Shown in pieces: positions 35,191 to 43,780 of a DNA stretch of 64,000 nucleotides. Source of the stretch: Bacillota bacterium (GTDB lineage: Bacteria > Bacillota > Clostridia > Lachnospirales > Lachnospiraceae); assembly GCA_023437715.1 (NCBI GenBank), contig JAEZFK010000063.1, positions 124,001 through 188,000 on the forward strand. Reading direction: 5' to 3'. The translations under genes and the position numbers were made by a program. The notes below the pieces were generated by a model. It searched no databases. It saw only the letters and a program-made list of their open reading frames with translations, and was not told the DNA's origin. The number at the start of each line of letters is the position of its first letter. Position 1 is the first letter of the stretch.

Positions 35191-37056
35191 ATGAGAAAAC
35201 TTGCTTTAAATGATGAGGTTTTGCTGACAATAGACAAACCCGCCCGATACATCGGAGGAGAAGTAAATTCGGTAAATAAGAACCCAAAAGAAGTCGATGT
35301 GCGGTTCGCCATGTGCTTCCCCGATGTTTATGAAATCGGAATGTCCCATCTGGGAATGCAGATTTTATATGATATGTTTAACCGCAGGGAGGATGTGTAC
35401 TGCGAGCGCATCTATTCCCCATGGACGGATTTGGACCGGATCATGAGGGAGCAGAACATCCCCCTGTTTGCTTTGGAGTCCCAGGACCCCATAAAGGAAT
35501 TTGATTTTATCGGAATCACCCTGCAGTATGAAATGTGTTATACAAACATCCTGCAGATTCTGGATTTAGGCCAGATACCGCTTCACGCCGCAGACCGGAC
35601 GGAAGCAGATCCCATCATTATCGGCGGGGGACCCTGCGCTTACAATCCGGAGCCCCTTGCGGAATTTTTTGACATGTTCTATATCGGCGAGGGAGAAACC
35701 GTTTATTTCGAACTGCTGGACCGTTATAAGGAAAATAAGAAAAAGGGCGGAAGCCGTAAGGATTTCCTTGAAATGGCTGCAGAAATCGAAGGTATTTACA
35801 TCCCTTCTTTTTACGATGTGACCTATAAGGAAGACGGCACTATTGAAAGCATGAAGCCCAATAATCCCCATGCAAAGGACAAGATAACAAAGCAGCTGGT
35901 GACCAGCATGGATGACGCCTATTACATTGAAAAGCCTGTAGTCCCCTTTATTAAAGCTACCCAGGACCGTGTGGTTTTAGAGATCCAGAGAGGCTGCATC
36001 CGGGGCTGCCGTTTCTGTCAGGCCGGCAATGTCTACCGTCCTTTAAGGGAACACAGCCTGGAATATTTAAAGGATTATGCCTATAAGCTTTTAAAAAGCA
36101 CGGGACATGAGGAAATCTCCTTAAGCTCCTTAAGCTCCAGCGATTACAGCCAGCTGGAAGGACTTGTAAACTTCCTCATTGAGGAATTTAAGGGAAAAGG
36201 GGTCAACATTTCCCTGCCTTCCCTGCGGATTGATGCATTTTCCCTGGATGTCATGAGCAAGGTTCAGGATATCCGCAAAAGCAGCTTGACCTTTGCGCCG
36301 GAGGCCGGTTCCCAGAGACTTCGTGATGTTATTAACAAAGGTCTGACAGAGGAAAATATCTTAAAGGGCGCAGAAGAAGCTTTCCGGGGCGGCTGGAACC
36401 GGGTAAAGCTTTACTTTATGCTGGGTCTGCCCACAGAAACCATTGAGGATATGGAGGGCATTGCGGAGCTGTCGGAAAAGGTGGCTGAGGTCTATTACGA
36501 AATTCCAAAGGACCAGAGAAACGGTAAGGTCCAGATCGTTGCAAGCTCCTCTTTCTTCGTTCCAAAGCCATTTACCCCATTCCAGTGGGCAAAGATGTGC
36601 ACAAAAGAAGAATTTTTAGAGCGCGCCTATATTGTTAAGGACAAGTTCCGCAAAATGCTGAACCAGAAAAGCTTAAAATACAATTACCACGAAGCTGATC
36701 TGACCGTCTTGGAAGGCGTTCTGGCCCGGGGCGACAGAAAGGTTTCCGCCCTCATTGAAGAGGTCTATAAAAACGGGGCTATTTACGATGCCTGGTCTGA
36801 GCATTTTAAAAATGATATCTGGATCAAGGCCTTTGAAACCTGCGGACTTGACATTGACTTCTACACCACCAGGGAACGCGGCTTAGATGAGGTATTTCCA
36901 TGGGATTTCATTGACGCAGGCGTGTCAAAGGAATTTTTAAAGAGAGAATGGCAGAATGCCATAGGCGAAAAGGTTACCCCAAATTGCCGCCAGCAATGTT
37001 CTTTCTGCGGGGCCATGAGTTTCAAAGGAGGGGTTTGCTATGAAGGTAAGAATTAA
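35191..37056 (+). CDS. B12-binding radical SAM protein, TIGR03960 family
   Basis: 621 residues. The N-terminal half resembles a cobalamin-binding domain (DVRFAMCFPDVYEIGMSHLG, IIGGGPCAYNPEPLAEFFD, in part), followed by a radical SAM core with the iron-sulfur motif Cys269-x3-Cys273-x2-Cys276 in RGCIRGCRFCQAG. A second Cys cluster (NCRQQCSFCGA) closes the protein. The family is known for its fixed position beside DUF2344 and rne/rng genes; its reaction is not known to me. The frame is open from 35050, but ATG 35191 begins at the conserved start and has AGAGG upstream. It overlaps the DUF2344 gene by 17 bases. Confidence 0.85.
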   Translation: MRKLALNDEVLLTIDKPARYIGGEVNSVNKNPKEVDVRFAMCFPDVYEIGMSHLGMQILYDMFNRREDVYCERIYSPWTDLDRIMREQNIPLFALESQDPIKEFDFIGITLQYEMCYTNILQILDLGQIPLHAADRTEADPIIIGGGPCAYNPEPLAEFFDMFYIGEGETVYFELLDRYKENKKKGGSRKDFLEMAAEIEGIYIPSFYDVTYKEDGTIESMKPNNPHAKDKITKQLVTSMDDAYYIEKPVVPFIKATQDRVVLEIQRGCIRGCRFCQAGNVYRPLREHSLEYLKDYAYKLLKSTGHEEISLSSLSSSDYSQLEGLVNFLIEEFKGKGVNISLPSLRIDAFSLDVMSKVQDIRKSSLTFAPEAGSQRLRDVINKGLTEENILKGAEEAFRGGWNRVKLYFMLGLPTETIEDMEGIAELSEKVAEVYYEIPKDQRNGKVQIVASSSFFVPKPFTPFQWAKMCTKEEFLERAYIVKDKFRKMLNQKSLKYNYHEADLTVLEGVLARGDRKVSALIEEVYKNGAIYDAWSEHFKNDIWIKAFETCGLDIDFYTTRERGLDEVFPWDFIDAGVSKEFLKREWQNAIGEKVTPNCRQQCSFCGAMSFKGGVCYEGKN

Positions 37057-37750
37057 ATTCACCAAACACGGCCCGGTAAAATTCATCGGCCATCTGGACA
37101 TCATGCGCTATTTCCAGAAGGCTATGAGGCGCGCCGGCATTGATATAAAATACAGCGAGGGCTTTAACCCCCACCAGATCATGTCCTTTGCAGCTCCCTT
37201 GGGCGTAGGCCTTACAAGCAACGGGGAGTACATGGACATTGAAGTAAATTCCATGGAAAGCTGCAAGGCCTTAATGGATCAGCTCAATGAGACAATGGTA
37301 GACGGAATTTCAGTCACAGAATGCCACATTCTTGACGACAGAGCGAAAAACGCCATGTCCCTGGTAGCTGCCGCCGACTATACCGTAAGGTTCCGGGAAG
37401 GAAAGCAGCCCCAGGATGAAGAAGCGTTTTTCAAAAACTTTCTTGTATTCGCGGAGCAGGAGCACATCTTTATAACGAAGAAGACGAAGAAAAGCGAAAG
37501 GGAAGTGGATTTAAAAGCTTCCATTTATGAGCTTCGGGTAGAGGATGGGACGATTTTCATAAAGGTATCTGCCGGAAGCGCGGATAATTTAAAGCCGGAG
37601 CTGGTGATGGAAGCCTATGACCAGTGGAGAGGCCAGTCAAGCCCTGATTTTGCTTTCCAGGTTCAGAGAGAAGAAGTCTATGGCAACACCGGAGATGAAG
37701 AAAATAAAATTCTTGTGCCCCTGGGGCTGATAGGTGAATCCGTTGAATAA
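37040..37750 (+). CDS. DUF2344 protein, TIGR03936 family
   Basis: 236 residues of the DUF2344 family, found as a fusion to or neighbour of the TIGR03960 radical SAM protein. KFTKHGPVKFIGHLDIMRYFQKAMRRAG and FNPHQIMSFAAPLGVGLTSNGEYMD are the family hallmarks (given in part). The two proteins probably act together, plausibly on RNA or the ribosome given their neighbours, but no reaction is established. AAAGGAGGGG inside the upstream gene serves as ribosome site; overlaps on both sides indicate coupled translation. Confidence 0.85.
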   Translation: MKVRIKFTKHGPVKFIGHLDIMRYFQKAMRRAGIDIKYSEGFNPHQIMSFAAPLGVGLTSNGEYMDIEVNSMESCKALMDQLNETMVDGISVTECHILDDRAKNAMSLVAAADYTVRFREGKQPQDEEAFFKNFLVFAEQEHIFITKKTKKSEREVDLKASIYELRVEDGTIFIKVSAGSADNLKPELVMEAYDQWRGQSSPDFAFQVQREEVYGNTGDEENKILVPLGLIGESVE

Positions 37751-38939
37751 GCTGATCATAACAAGATGGAAAGACTCGGTCATCACTCTTTTGCAGTCAG
37801 GAAAAGAAGTGGTCCAGATCGACATTGAGCCGGAAGAAAACAAATCCGTTCTTGGAAATATTTATATTGGAAAAGTAAATAACATTGTAAAAAATATTAA
37901 TTCAGCCTTTGTTGATATCGGAAACGGGCTTATGGGATACTTAAGCCTGACTGACGGGAATGTCCTTTTTGCCGACGGGCGGCCCTTCGAGGGCAGACTG
38001 CGCCAGGGAGATGAAATCATCGTTCAGGTGGAACGTGACGCCGTAAAAACCAAGGCCCCGGTCCTCACCGGAAACTTAAATATTACCGGCCGCTATTTTG
38101 TGCTGACCTCCGGGAAAAAGCAGATCGGCTTTTCCTCTAAAATCATAGATCAGGCATGGAAGCAGGAGATGAAGCCCTATTTGGAAGCGGTAAGGGAAGA
38201 AAACTTCGGCATTATTGTCCGTACCAATGCCCACGGCGCTTCCAGAAAAGAGCTGGAGGCAGAGCTTTTTCACCTGAAAGATTCCCTTACAAGGATGCTG
38301 GAAAACGCAGGGCACCGGACCTGTTACAGCCTTCTTTACAGCTCCGCTCCCTCTTATCTTACAAATCTGAGAGACAGCCTTAAGGCTTCCTTAGAGGCGG
38401 TCATTACCGACCAGGCGGATATATACGAAACAGTGAAAGATTATCTGACTCAGTACCAGCCAGAGGACTTAAACCGTTTATCCCTGTATGCGGATGAGCT
38501 GCTTCCCCTGGGAAAGCTGTACCGGATAGAAAAGACCATGGAAGAAGCCCTGGGCAAGCGGGTCTGGCTGAAATCGGGCGGATATCTGGTCATAGAGCCT
38601 ACGGAAGCCCTGTCTGTCATTGATGTGAATACTGGAAAATATTCCGGGAAAAAGGCTCTCCGGGAAACTATTATGAAAGTAAACTTAGAGGCTGCCGAGG
38701 AAATCGGCCATCAGCTGAGGCTGAGAAATTTATCCGGCATTATTATCATTGACTTCATTGATATGGAGGCAGAGGAGGACCGGAAAATCCTGGTTCAGCG
38801 CCTGGAAGAAATTTTTTCCAGGGATCCGGTGAAAACAACGGTGGTCGAAATAACAAAGCTGAACCTAGTGGAGGTTACCAGGAAAAAAATACGGAAACCT
38901 CTTTATGAACAGGCGGTTCAGGCAAAAGAAAGGATATGA
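37734..38939 (+). CDS. rng: Ribonuclease E/G family endoribonuclease
   Basis: 401 residues of the RNase G size class. An S1-like region near the N-terminus (LGNIYIGKVNNIVKNINSAFVDIG, in part) is followed by the catalytic domain with the metal-binding aspartates in VIDVNTGKY and IIIDFIDME. It processes rRNA and degrades mRNA. The C-terminal zinc-link CPxC region is not evident. The start is either GTG 37734 or TTG 37743; the latter begins MNKLIITRW like relatives and has AGGTG in front, so the call could be 3 codons long. The stop codon lies inside the terminator stem at 38928-38962. Confidence 0.9.
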   Translation: MNPLNKLIITRWKDSVITLLQSGKEVVQIDIEPEENKSVLGNIYIGKVNNIVKNINSAFVDIGNGLMGYLSLTDGNVLFADGRPFEGRLRQGDEIIVQVERDAVKTKAPVLTGNLNITGRYFVLTSGKKQIGFSSKIIDQAWKQEMKPYLEAVREENFGIIVRTNAHGASRKELEAELFHLKDSLTRMLENAGHRTCYSLLYSSAPSYLTNLRDSLKASLEAVITDQADIYETVKDYLTQYQPEDLNRLSLYADELLPLGKLYRIEKTMEEALGKRVWLKSGGYLVIEPTEALSVIDVNTGKYSGKKALRETIMKVNLEAAEEIGHQLRLRNLSGIIIIDFIDMEAEEDRKILVQRLEEIFSRDPVKTTVVEITKLNLVEVTRKKIRKPLYEQAVQAKERI

Positions 38940-38962
38940 GGCGAAGGCTCTCATATCCTTTC
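38928..38962. terminator. Terminator embedded in the end of rng
   Basis: A perfect 13-bp stem (38928-38940 with 38950-38962, GAAAGGATATGAG) with a 9-base loop and a TTGATTTTTATTT tail. The rng stop codon is in the left arm. It separates rng from the convergent MFS gene, whose stop is 8 bases away. Confidence 0.85.
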
Positions 38963-38969
38963 TTGATTT

Positions 38970-40169
38970 TTATTTATTTGCTGTTCTGACCCGTCTTTTA
39001 AAATTAATTGCCGCCAGGACGATCACAAATGCCATATTTACGATCAGAATGCTGATGGCCGCCACGATTCCCATGTGGTCGGCGGCAGCTCCCACCAGCT
39101 GAGGCGTAATAATTCCGCCCATGGAGGATATGGCAGTTATGAGGGACATTCCAAGAGTAGAGCCTTGGATGAGTGGACCGGCGTTGGCAATGCAGGTGGG
39201 ATAAATTCCCGACAGGAAGAACCCAAATCCCAGAAGAGCGGCGGTTACCAGAGGAAGGCTCTTGGTACTGATCAGGAGAAGAAAGCAGGCAGCACTTCCC
39301 AGAGCATTGATTAAAATAATGGCGCTCTGCCCCAGCCTTTTTGAAAGCGCGGCGCAAATCAGGCGTCCTGCCATAATCACCAGCCAGGTAAGGGATATCA
39401 TGGTTGTTGCATATGCTGCACTCATGACACCGGTGCTTTGAAGGTAGGTTACAAACCAGCCATTGACGCAGTTCTCAACTCCAAGATAAAAAAACAGGAT
39501 AAAAGAAATGCAGTAAAAGGAAAATGATTTGAGAAAGTCCCGGTTGCCGGAGACGGCGGTTTCTTTTGCTTTTTTACCTGCCTTTTTCAAATTTCCCGGT
39601 TTTTCATTCAGCGGGGTATAATCCATAGTCCCATAGGAAACCGCAGCTGTAACCGTCAGGAAAAGGATGAGATAGAGAATCACTCTCCATCCAAAGCCCA
39701 GCTTCATCAGAACCGCTGTCATAAAGGGCGCAAGAAATGCACCGACGGCAAAGGTGCAATGAAGGATGTTCAGCTTTCCGGCAGCTTCACTTCCATAAAT
39801 GTCATTTACCGCAGAATTATTTAAAATCGTAACGCTTCCCCGAACCATGCCATAAACCAGCATGATGCCATACATGACCGGAAGGGCAGGCAAAAGGCTC
39901 AGTGTCAACAGACAGGCGCAGGAAAAGAGTGAGGTCATAACGATTGTTTTTTTCTTTCCCAGAAAAGAAACAATCATGGGGAAGAAAAAGCTGGCCAAAA
40001 GATTGCCTACAGCCATGGCGGAAAGAAGGCCGCCTGCGGAAAGAAAACTGATCCCGGCTTCCTCTATAATAGACGGCAGTATGGCGCCGATGACCAGTAC
40101 GGACATCCCGCTGACCACATATCCGTAACAGCAGCGGACAAAAATTTGATTGCGTTTATCTGTTTTCAT
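38970..40169 (-). CDS. MFS transporter
   Basis: 399 residues with about 12 predicted membrane helices in two six-helix halves separated by a Lys-rich central loop (NLKKAGKKAKETAV). FLGVENCVNGWFVTYLQS in the second half recalls the fucose-permease/sugar-transporter branch of the superfamily; the substrate is unknown. ATG 40169 is chosen because AAGGGGG lies 7 bases upstream; an earlier in-frame ATG at 40193 lacks a site. It is monocistronic and convergent with rng. Confidence 0.82.
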   Translation of the reverse strand: MKTDKRNQIFVRCCYGYVVSGMSVLVIGAILPSIIEEAGISFLSAGGLLSAMAVGNLLASFFFPMIVSFLGKKKTIVMTSLFSCACLLTLSLLPALPVMYGIMLVYGMVRGSVTILNNSAVNDIYGSEAAGKLNILHCTFAVGAFLAPFMTAVLMKLGFGWRVILYLILFLTVTAAVSYGTMDYTPLNEKPGNLKKAGKKAKETAVSGNRDFLKSFSFYCISFILFFYLGVENCVNGWFVTYLQSTGVMSAAYATTMISLTWLVIMAGRLICAALSKRLGQSAIILINALGSAACFLLLISTKSLPLVTAALLGFGFFLSGIYPTCIANAGPLIQGSTLGMSLITAISSMGGIITPQLVGAAADHMGIVAAISILIVNMAFVIVLAAINFKRRVRTANK

Positions 40170-40202
40170 TCGTATACCCCCTTGTTTTATCACGCGTTCT
40201 CT

Positions 40203-40231
40203 ATTATACTAACGGTCAGTGAGAAAAACAA
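40203..40231 (-). promoter_or_regulatory. Promoter of the MFS gene with a quasi-palindrome in the spacer
   Basis: On the minus strand TTGTTT (40231-40226) and perfect TATAAT (40208-40203), spacer 17. The spacer holds the 13-base near-palindrome ACTAACGGTCAGT (plus-strand reading, 40208-40220), a shape like TetR-family operators. No regulator gene is adjacent. Confidence 0.6.
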
Positions 40232-40345
40232 GCGAAAGCGAAAGCTCTTTTTTCCTAATAGGCTTTAGCTGAAGCATCCATAATCTGGAAAATGGAGCAG
40301 CTTTCTGGAAGGTCATTTTTGAATGGTGATTTTTTCAGAAAAATA

Positions 40346-40374
40346 TTGACATAGTAATTAAGGAATGCTATATT
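40346..40374 (+). promoter_or_regulatory. Promoter of the rplU-prp-rpmA operon
   Basis: TTGACA at 40346-40351 and TATATT at 40369-40374, spacer 17. Confidence 0.8.
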
Positions 40375-40380
40375 AATAAA

Positions 40381-40462
40381 GTATGCCGCACAATGAGGTT
40401 TAAAAGTTTCCATTTTTCATGGAACACCACAGTTGGCGAGTAATGATAATAGGAGGTGCCAT
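40381..40462 (+). promoter_or_regulatory. Putative L21 autoregulatory mRNA leader
   Basis: The roughly 80-base untranslated leader of rplU contains a hairpin TTCCAT/ATGGAA with a short T-rich loop (about 40409-40425) and conserved-looking unpaired stretches before AGGAGGTG. Firmicutes carry an L21 leader element at this place that is thought to bind L21. Recognition here is by position and general shape only. Confidence 0.45.
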
Positions 40463-40771
40463 ATGTACGCGATTATTGCAACAGGTGGTAAGCAGTACAA
40501 AGTAGCGGAAGGCGATATCATTAAGGTAGAGAAGCTTGGTGTTGACGCTGGCGAAGCTGTCACATTTGACCAGGTTCTTGTTGTAAACAATGGTGAATTA
40601 GCAGTTGGTTGCCCGACCGTAGCAGGTGCTACCGTAACAGGTACAGTTGTGAAGGAAGGCAAGGCTAAGAAGGTTATTGTTTATAAGTATAAGAGAAAAA
40701 CCGGTTACCATAAGAAAAATGGTCACAGACAGTCTTATACACAGGTTAAGATCGAAAAGATCAACGCTTAA
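40463..40771 (+). CDS. rplU: Ribosomal protein L21
   Basis: 102 residues, the normal L21 length: YAIIATGGKQYKV at the N-terminus, GxTVTGTVVKEGKAKKVIVYKYKRK in the middle and HRQSYTQVKIEKI at the end (in part). It binds 23S rRNA in the large subunit. AGGAGGTG sits 6 bases before ATG 40463; an in-frame upstream start at 40433 would run through that site and is rejected. First gene of the rplU-prp-rpmA operon. Confidence 0.97.
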   Translation: MYAIIATGGKQYKVAEGDIIKVEKLGVDAGEAVTFDQVLVVNNGELAVGCPTVAGATVTGTVVKEGKAKKVIVYKYKRKTGYHKKNGHRQSYTQVKIEKINA

Positions 40772-40773
40772 TT

Positions 40774-41112
40774 ATGATAAGAGTAACCGTAATTGTTGAT
40801 TCAGAACATCATTATACAGGAATTCAAATGCTGGGACATGCAGGTCTGGCTGACGATCCCAGGGACGGACAGGAACTTGTCTGTGCTGCGGTATCGGCTC
40901 TCACCTTTAATATGTCCAACAGCGTGGAACACTTCACGGAAGATTCCTTTGAAGTGGAAGAGGAAGAAGAGACAGGTGCTTTTCATTTCCAATTCACCTC
41001 ATCAATAAGTTCAGAGTCACAGCTCCTTATGAATTCTTTGGTATTGGGTTTACAGGATATTGAAGAGGAATATGGAGAACCATATATTAAAATCCGATTT
41101 AAGGAGGTGTAA
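40774..41112 (+). CDS. prp: Ribosomal-processing cysteine protease Prp
   Basis: 112 residues of the YsxB/Prp family. The catalytic pair is His22 in LGHAGLAD and Cys37 in ELVCAAVSAL. In Firmicutes this protease removes an N-terminal extension from L27 before assembly. The gene lies exactly between rplU and rpmA (2 and 3 bases away), and the L27 encoded next carries such an extension, so the function is well supported. Confidence 0.94.
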   Translation: MIRVTVIVDSEHHYTGIQMLGHAGLADDPRDGQELVCAAVSALTFNMSNSVEHFTEDSFEVEEEEETGAFHFQFTSSISSESQLLMNSLVLGLQDIEEEYGEPYIKIRFKEV

Positions 41113-41115
41113 GTA

Positions 41116-41406
41116 ATGTTAAAGATGAACCTTCAATTTTTCGCTCACAAAAAGGGTGTTGGTTCTACCAAGAACGGCAGAGATTCCGAGTCCAAGAGAT
41201 TAGGCGCTAAGAGAGCTGACGGTCAGTTTGTATTAGCTGGCAATATTCTTTACAGACAGCGTGGAACTCACATTCACCCAGGCATCAACGTAGGCCGAGG
41301 CGGTGATGATACATTATTCGCTTTAGTGGATGGCGTTGTAAGATTTGAGAGAAAAGGCAGAGACAAAAAGCAGGTTTCTGTTTATCCAAAAGCAATTAAC
41401 GAATAA
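41116..41406 (+). CDS. rpmA: Ribosomal protein L27 with Prp-cleaved N-terminal extension
   Basis: 96 residues. The N-terminus MLKMNLQFFAHKKG contains the short extension ending in Phe-Phe before Ala, the site cut by Prp in Firmicutes; the mature N-terminus reaches the peptidyl-transferase centre. The rest is standard L27 (GSTKNGRDSESKRLGAKRADGQ, in part). AGGAGGTG precedes the ATG at 41116. A terminator follows after 6 bases. Confidence 0.97.
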   Translation: MLKMNLQFFAHKKGVGSTKNGRDSESKRLGAKRADGQFVLAGNILYRQRGTHIHPGINVGRGGDDTLFALVDGVVRFERKGRDKKQVSVYPKAINE

Positions 41407-41412
41407 TTGGAC

Positions 41413-41446
41413 CGGCTTCATACATCATCGTATGGAGCCGTTTTTT
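41413..41446 (+). terminator. Terminator after rpmA
   Basis: An 11-bp stem with one G-U pair (41413-41423 with 41430-41440, CGGCTTCATAC), 6-base loop and six T's. Confidence 0.9.
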
Positions 41447-41502
41447 ACGATTTAGGACATGTTTTGGGTTTTACCCATATGAGAAAGGAAACAGGTGAAT
41501 GA

Positions 41503-42786
41503 ATGTTTGCCGATAGAGCAAAAATATTTATCAGATCCGGAAAAGGCGGAGACGGTCATGTCAGCTTCCGGAGAGAGCTTTACGTTCCGTGCGGCGGTCC
41601 TGACGGCGGAGACGGAGGAAGAGGCGGCGATATCATCTTTGAAGTGGATGACGGGCTAAATACTTTAACTGATTTCAGACAGGTTCATAAATACTCCGCA
41701 AAGGACGGCGAACCCGGCGGAAAGCGCCGCTGCCATGGAAAAGACGGTGATGACCTGGTGATCAAGGTTCCTGAGGGCACTGTCATCAAGGATTTTGAAT
41801 CAGGAAAAGTCATTGCCGACATGTCGGGAGAGAACCGGAGAGAAGTTATCTTAAAGGGCGGCAAAGGCGGTCAGGGAAATATGCACTATGCAACCCCTAC
41901 CATGCAGGCCCCTAAATACGCTCAGCCGGGACAGGCAGCCCAGGAGCTTTGGGTACAGCTGGAATTAAAGGTAATCGCCGATGTAGGGCTGGTAGGCTTT
42001 CCAAATGTCGGCAAATCGACCCTGCTTTCCAGAGTCAGCAATGCAAAGCCTAAGATAGCCAATTACCATTTCACAACCTTGAATCCCCATTTAGGCGTTG
42101 TGGATCTTGACGGAGGAAAGGGCTTTGTCATGGCTGATATTCCAGGACTTATTGAAGGCGCCTCTCAGGGCGTGGGACTGGGACACGATTTTCTCCGCCA
42201 TATTGAGCGCACCAGGGTTCTGGTTCATGTGGTGGATGCGGCATCTACGGAGGGAAGAGACCCGATTGCAGATATTCATGCAATCAACAAGGAGCTGGAG
42301 GCCTATAACCCCGAACTGTTAAAGCGCCCTCAAATCATTGCAGCCAATAAAACAGATGTTATTTATGATGACGGCGAAGATCCTGTGGAAAAGCTTAAAG
42401 CAGAATTTGAGCCTCAGGGCGTAAAGGTTTATCCCATATCTGCTGTAAGCGGACAGGGTGTAAAGGAACTGCTGTACGCCATTTATGAGCTGCTTCAAAC
42501 CGTAAATTTAAGCCCTGTCATTTTTGAAAAGGAATTTGATTTAAACAGCCTGACCGATGCGCTTCTTCCTTATTCCGTTGAAGTGACAGAAGACGGGGTT
42601 TACGTTGTAGAAGGACCTCGTATCGAAAAAATGCTGGGTTATACAAACCTGGAATCTGAAAAGGGCTTTAGCTTTTTCCAGAAATTCTTAAAGGACAACG
42701 GTATTTTGGAAGAGCTGGAAAAGGCGGGAATTGAAGAGGGAAATACGGTCCGCATGTATGGTCTTGAATTTGACTATTACAGATAA
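41503..42786 (+). CDS. obgE: Obg GTPase
   Basis: 427 residues in three parts: the glycine-rich Obg fold (about 1-157, repeated GGxGGxGG stretches), the G domain (about 158-335) with GFPNVGKST, DIPGLIEGAS and NKTD, and the C-terminal OCT domain (about 350-427) seen in Gram-positive Obg. It binds the 50S subunit late in assembly and links growth, stress and sporulation. It heads a run of ribosome-assembly genes (yhbY 14 bases downstream). Confidence 0.96.
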   Translation: MFADRAKIFIRSGKGGDGHVSFRRELYVPCGGPDGGDGGRGGDIIFEVDDGLNTLTDFRQVHKYSAKDGEPGGKRRCHGKDGDDLVIKVPEGTVIKDFESGKVIADMSGENRREVILKGGKGGQGNMHYATPTMQAPKYAQPGQAAQELWVQLELKVIADVGLVGFPNVGKSTLLSRVSNAKPKIANYHFTTLNPHLGVVDLDGGKGFVMADIPGLIEGASQGVGLGHDFLRHIERTRVLVHVVDAASTEGRDPIADIHAINKELEAYNPELLKRPQIIAANKTDVIYDDGEDPVEKLKAEFEPQGVKVYPISAVSGQGVKELLYAIYELLQTVNLSPVIFEKEFDLNSLTDALLPYSVEVTEDGVYVVEGPRIEKMLGYTNLESEKGFSFFQKFLKDNGILEELEKAGIEEGNTVRMYGLEFDYYR

Positions 42787-42800
42787 ACAAGGAGAATATT

Positions 42801-43097
42801 ATGACAAGTAAGCAGAGATCCTATTTAAAAGGATTGGCGATGAATATAGATCCCATCTTTCAGATCGGGAAATCCAGTCTGACGCCGGAGATCACCAATG
42901 CAGTGGCAGAGGCTCTGGATGCCAGGGAATTAATAAAGATTACGGTATTGAAAAATTGCCTGGATGACGGAAACAGCATTGCTGCCGTATTGTCTGAACG
43001 CACTCATTCTGAGGTTGTTCAGGTGATCGGAAGGCGGATCGTACTTTACAAACAGGCGAAAGAGGAAAACAAGAGGAAGATCGTACTTCCTAAATAA
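42801..43097 (+). CDS. yhbY: YhbY CRM-domain RNA-binding protein
   Basis: 98 residues forming a single CRM domain: LTSKQRSYLKGLAM-type start, IGKSSLTPEI (the GxxG RNA-contact loop region) and ALDARELIKITVLKN. It associates with pre-50S particles. CAAGGAG lies before ATG 42801. A 59-base gap to nadD shows no terminator. Confidence 0.93.
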   Translation: MTSKQRSYLKGLAMNIDPIFQIGKSSLTPEITNAVAEALDARELIKITVLKNCLDDGNSIAAVLSERTHSEVVQVIGRRIVLYKQAKEENKRKIVLPK

Positions 43098-43156
43098 GCC
43101 TGTTCTATTTTGGAACCAGAGAGTCGAAAGGTTGAGAATTCATCAGGGGACAAATT

Positions 43157-43780
43157 ATGGGCAAAATCGGTATCATGGGCGGAACGTTTGACCCGATCCA
43201 CAATGGCCATCTTATGCTTGGGGAACAGGCATACAGGGAATACGGCCTGGATGAAGTCTGGTACATGCCTTCCGGGCATCCGCCCCATAAAAAGAACCAC
43301 CATGTAACAGAGCCTGCCATGCGTTTTGAAATGACGAAGCTTGCCGTGAAAGGCCATAAGGGATTTTTCTGTTCGGACTTTGAAGTGAGGCGGAGCGGAA
43401 ATACCTATACGGCCCAGACATTGAGCCTGCTTCGAAAATCGTATCCAGGGCACACCTTTTATTTTATCATCGGGGCTGATTCTCTCTATGAGATTGAGAA
43501 CTGGTATGAACCGGGCCTGGTGCTGACCCAGGCGGTAATACTGGCTGCCCGCAGGAAATATGAAGAAGTGGATCAGGATCAGGCCATGGACCGTCAGATC
43601 TTCTATCTGGCGAAAAAATATGGAGCGGATATCCGTATGCTCCACTGTGAAAAAATGGACATCTCATCTGCCGGGCTGCGTCAGATGATTGCAGAGGGCC
43701 AGTCTGTGGCGGAGTTCGTTCCCCAGGAAGTCCTGTCATACATCAGCGCCCACGGCTTATATCGGGAGGCGGAGACATGA
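43157..43780 (+). CDS. nadD: Nicotinate-nucleotide adenylyltransferase
   Basis: 207 residues. It joins nicotinate mononucleotide and ATP to deamido-NAD. GGTFDPIHNGHL holds the HxGH nucleotidyl-transferase motif, FIIGADSLYEIENWYEP the substrate region, and SSAGLRQMI the second ATP motif (usually ISSTxIR). AGGGGAC precedes ATG 43157. Its end overlaps yqeK by 4 bases. Confidence 0.95.
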   Translation: MGKIGIMGGTFDPIHNGHLMLGEQAYREYGLDEVWYMPSGHPPHKKNHHVTEPAMRFEMTKLAVKGHKGFFCSDFEVRRSGNTYTAQTLSLLRKSYPGHTFYFIIGADSLYEIENWYEPGLVLTQAVILAARRKYEEVDQDQAMDRQIFYLAKKYGADIRMLHCEKMDISSAGLRQMIAEGQSVAEFVPQEVLSYISAHGLYREAET

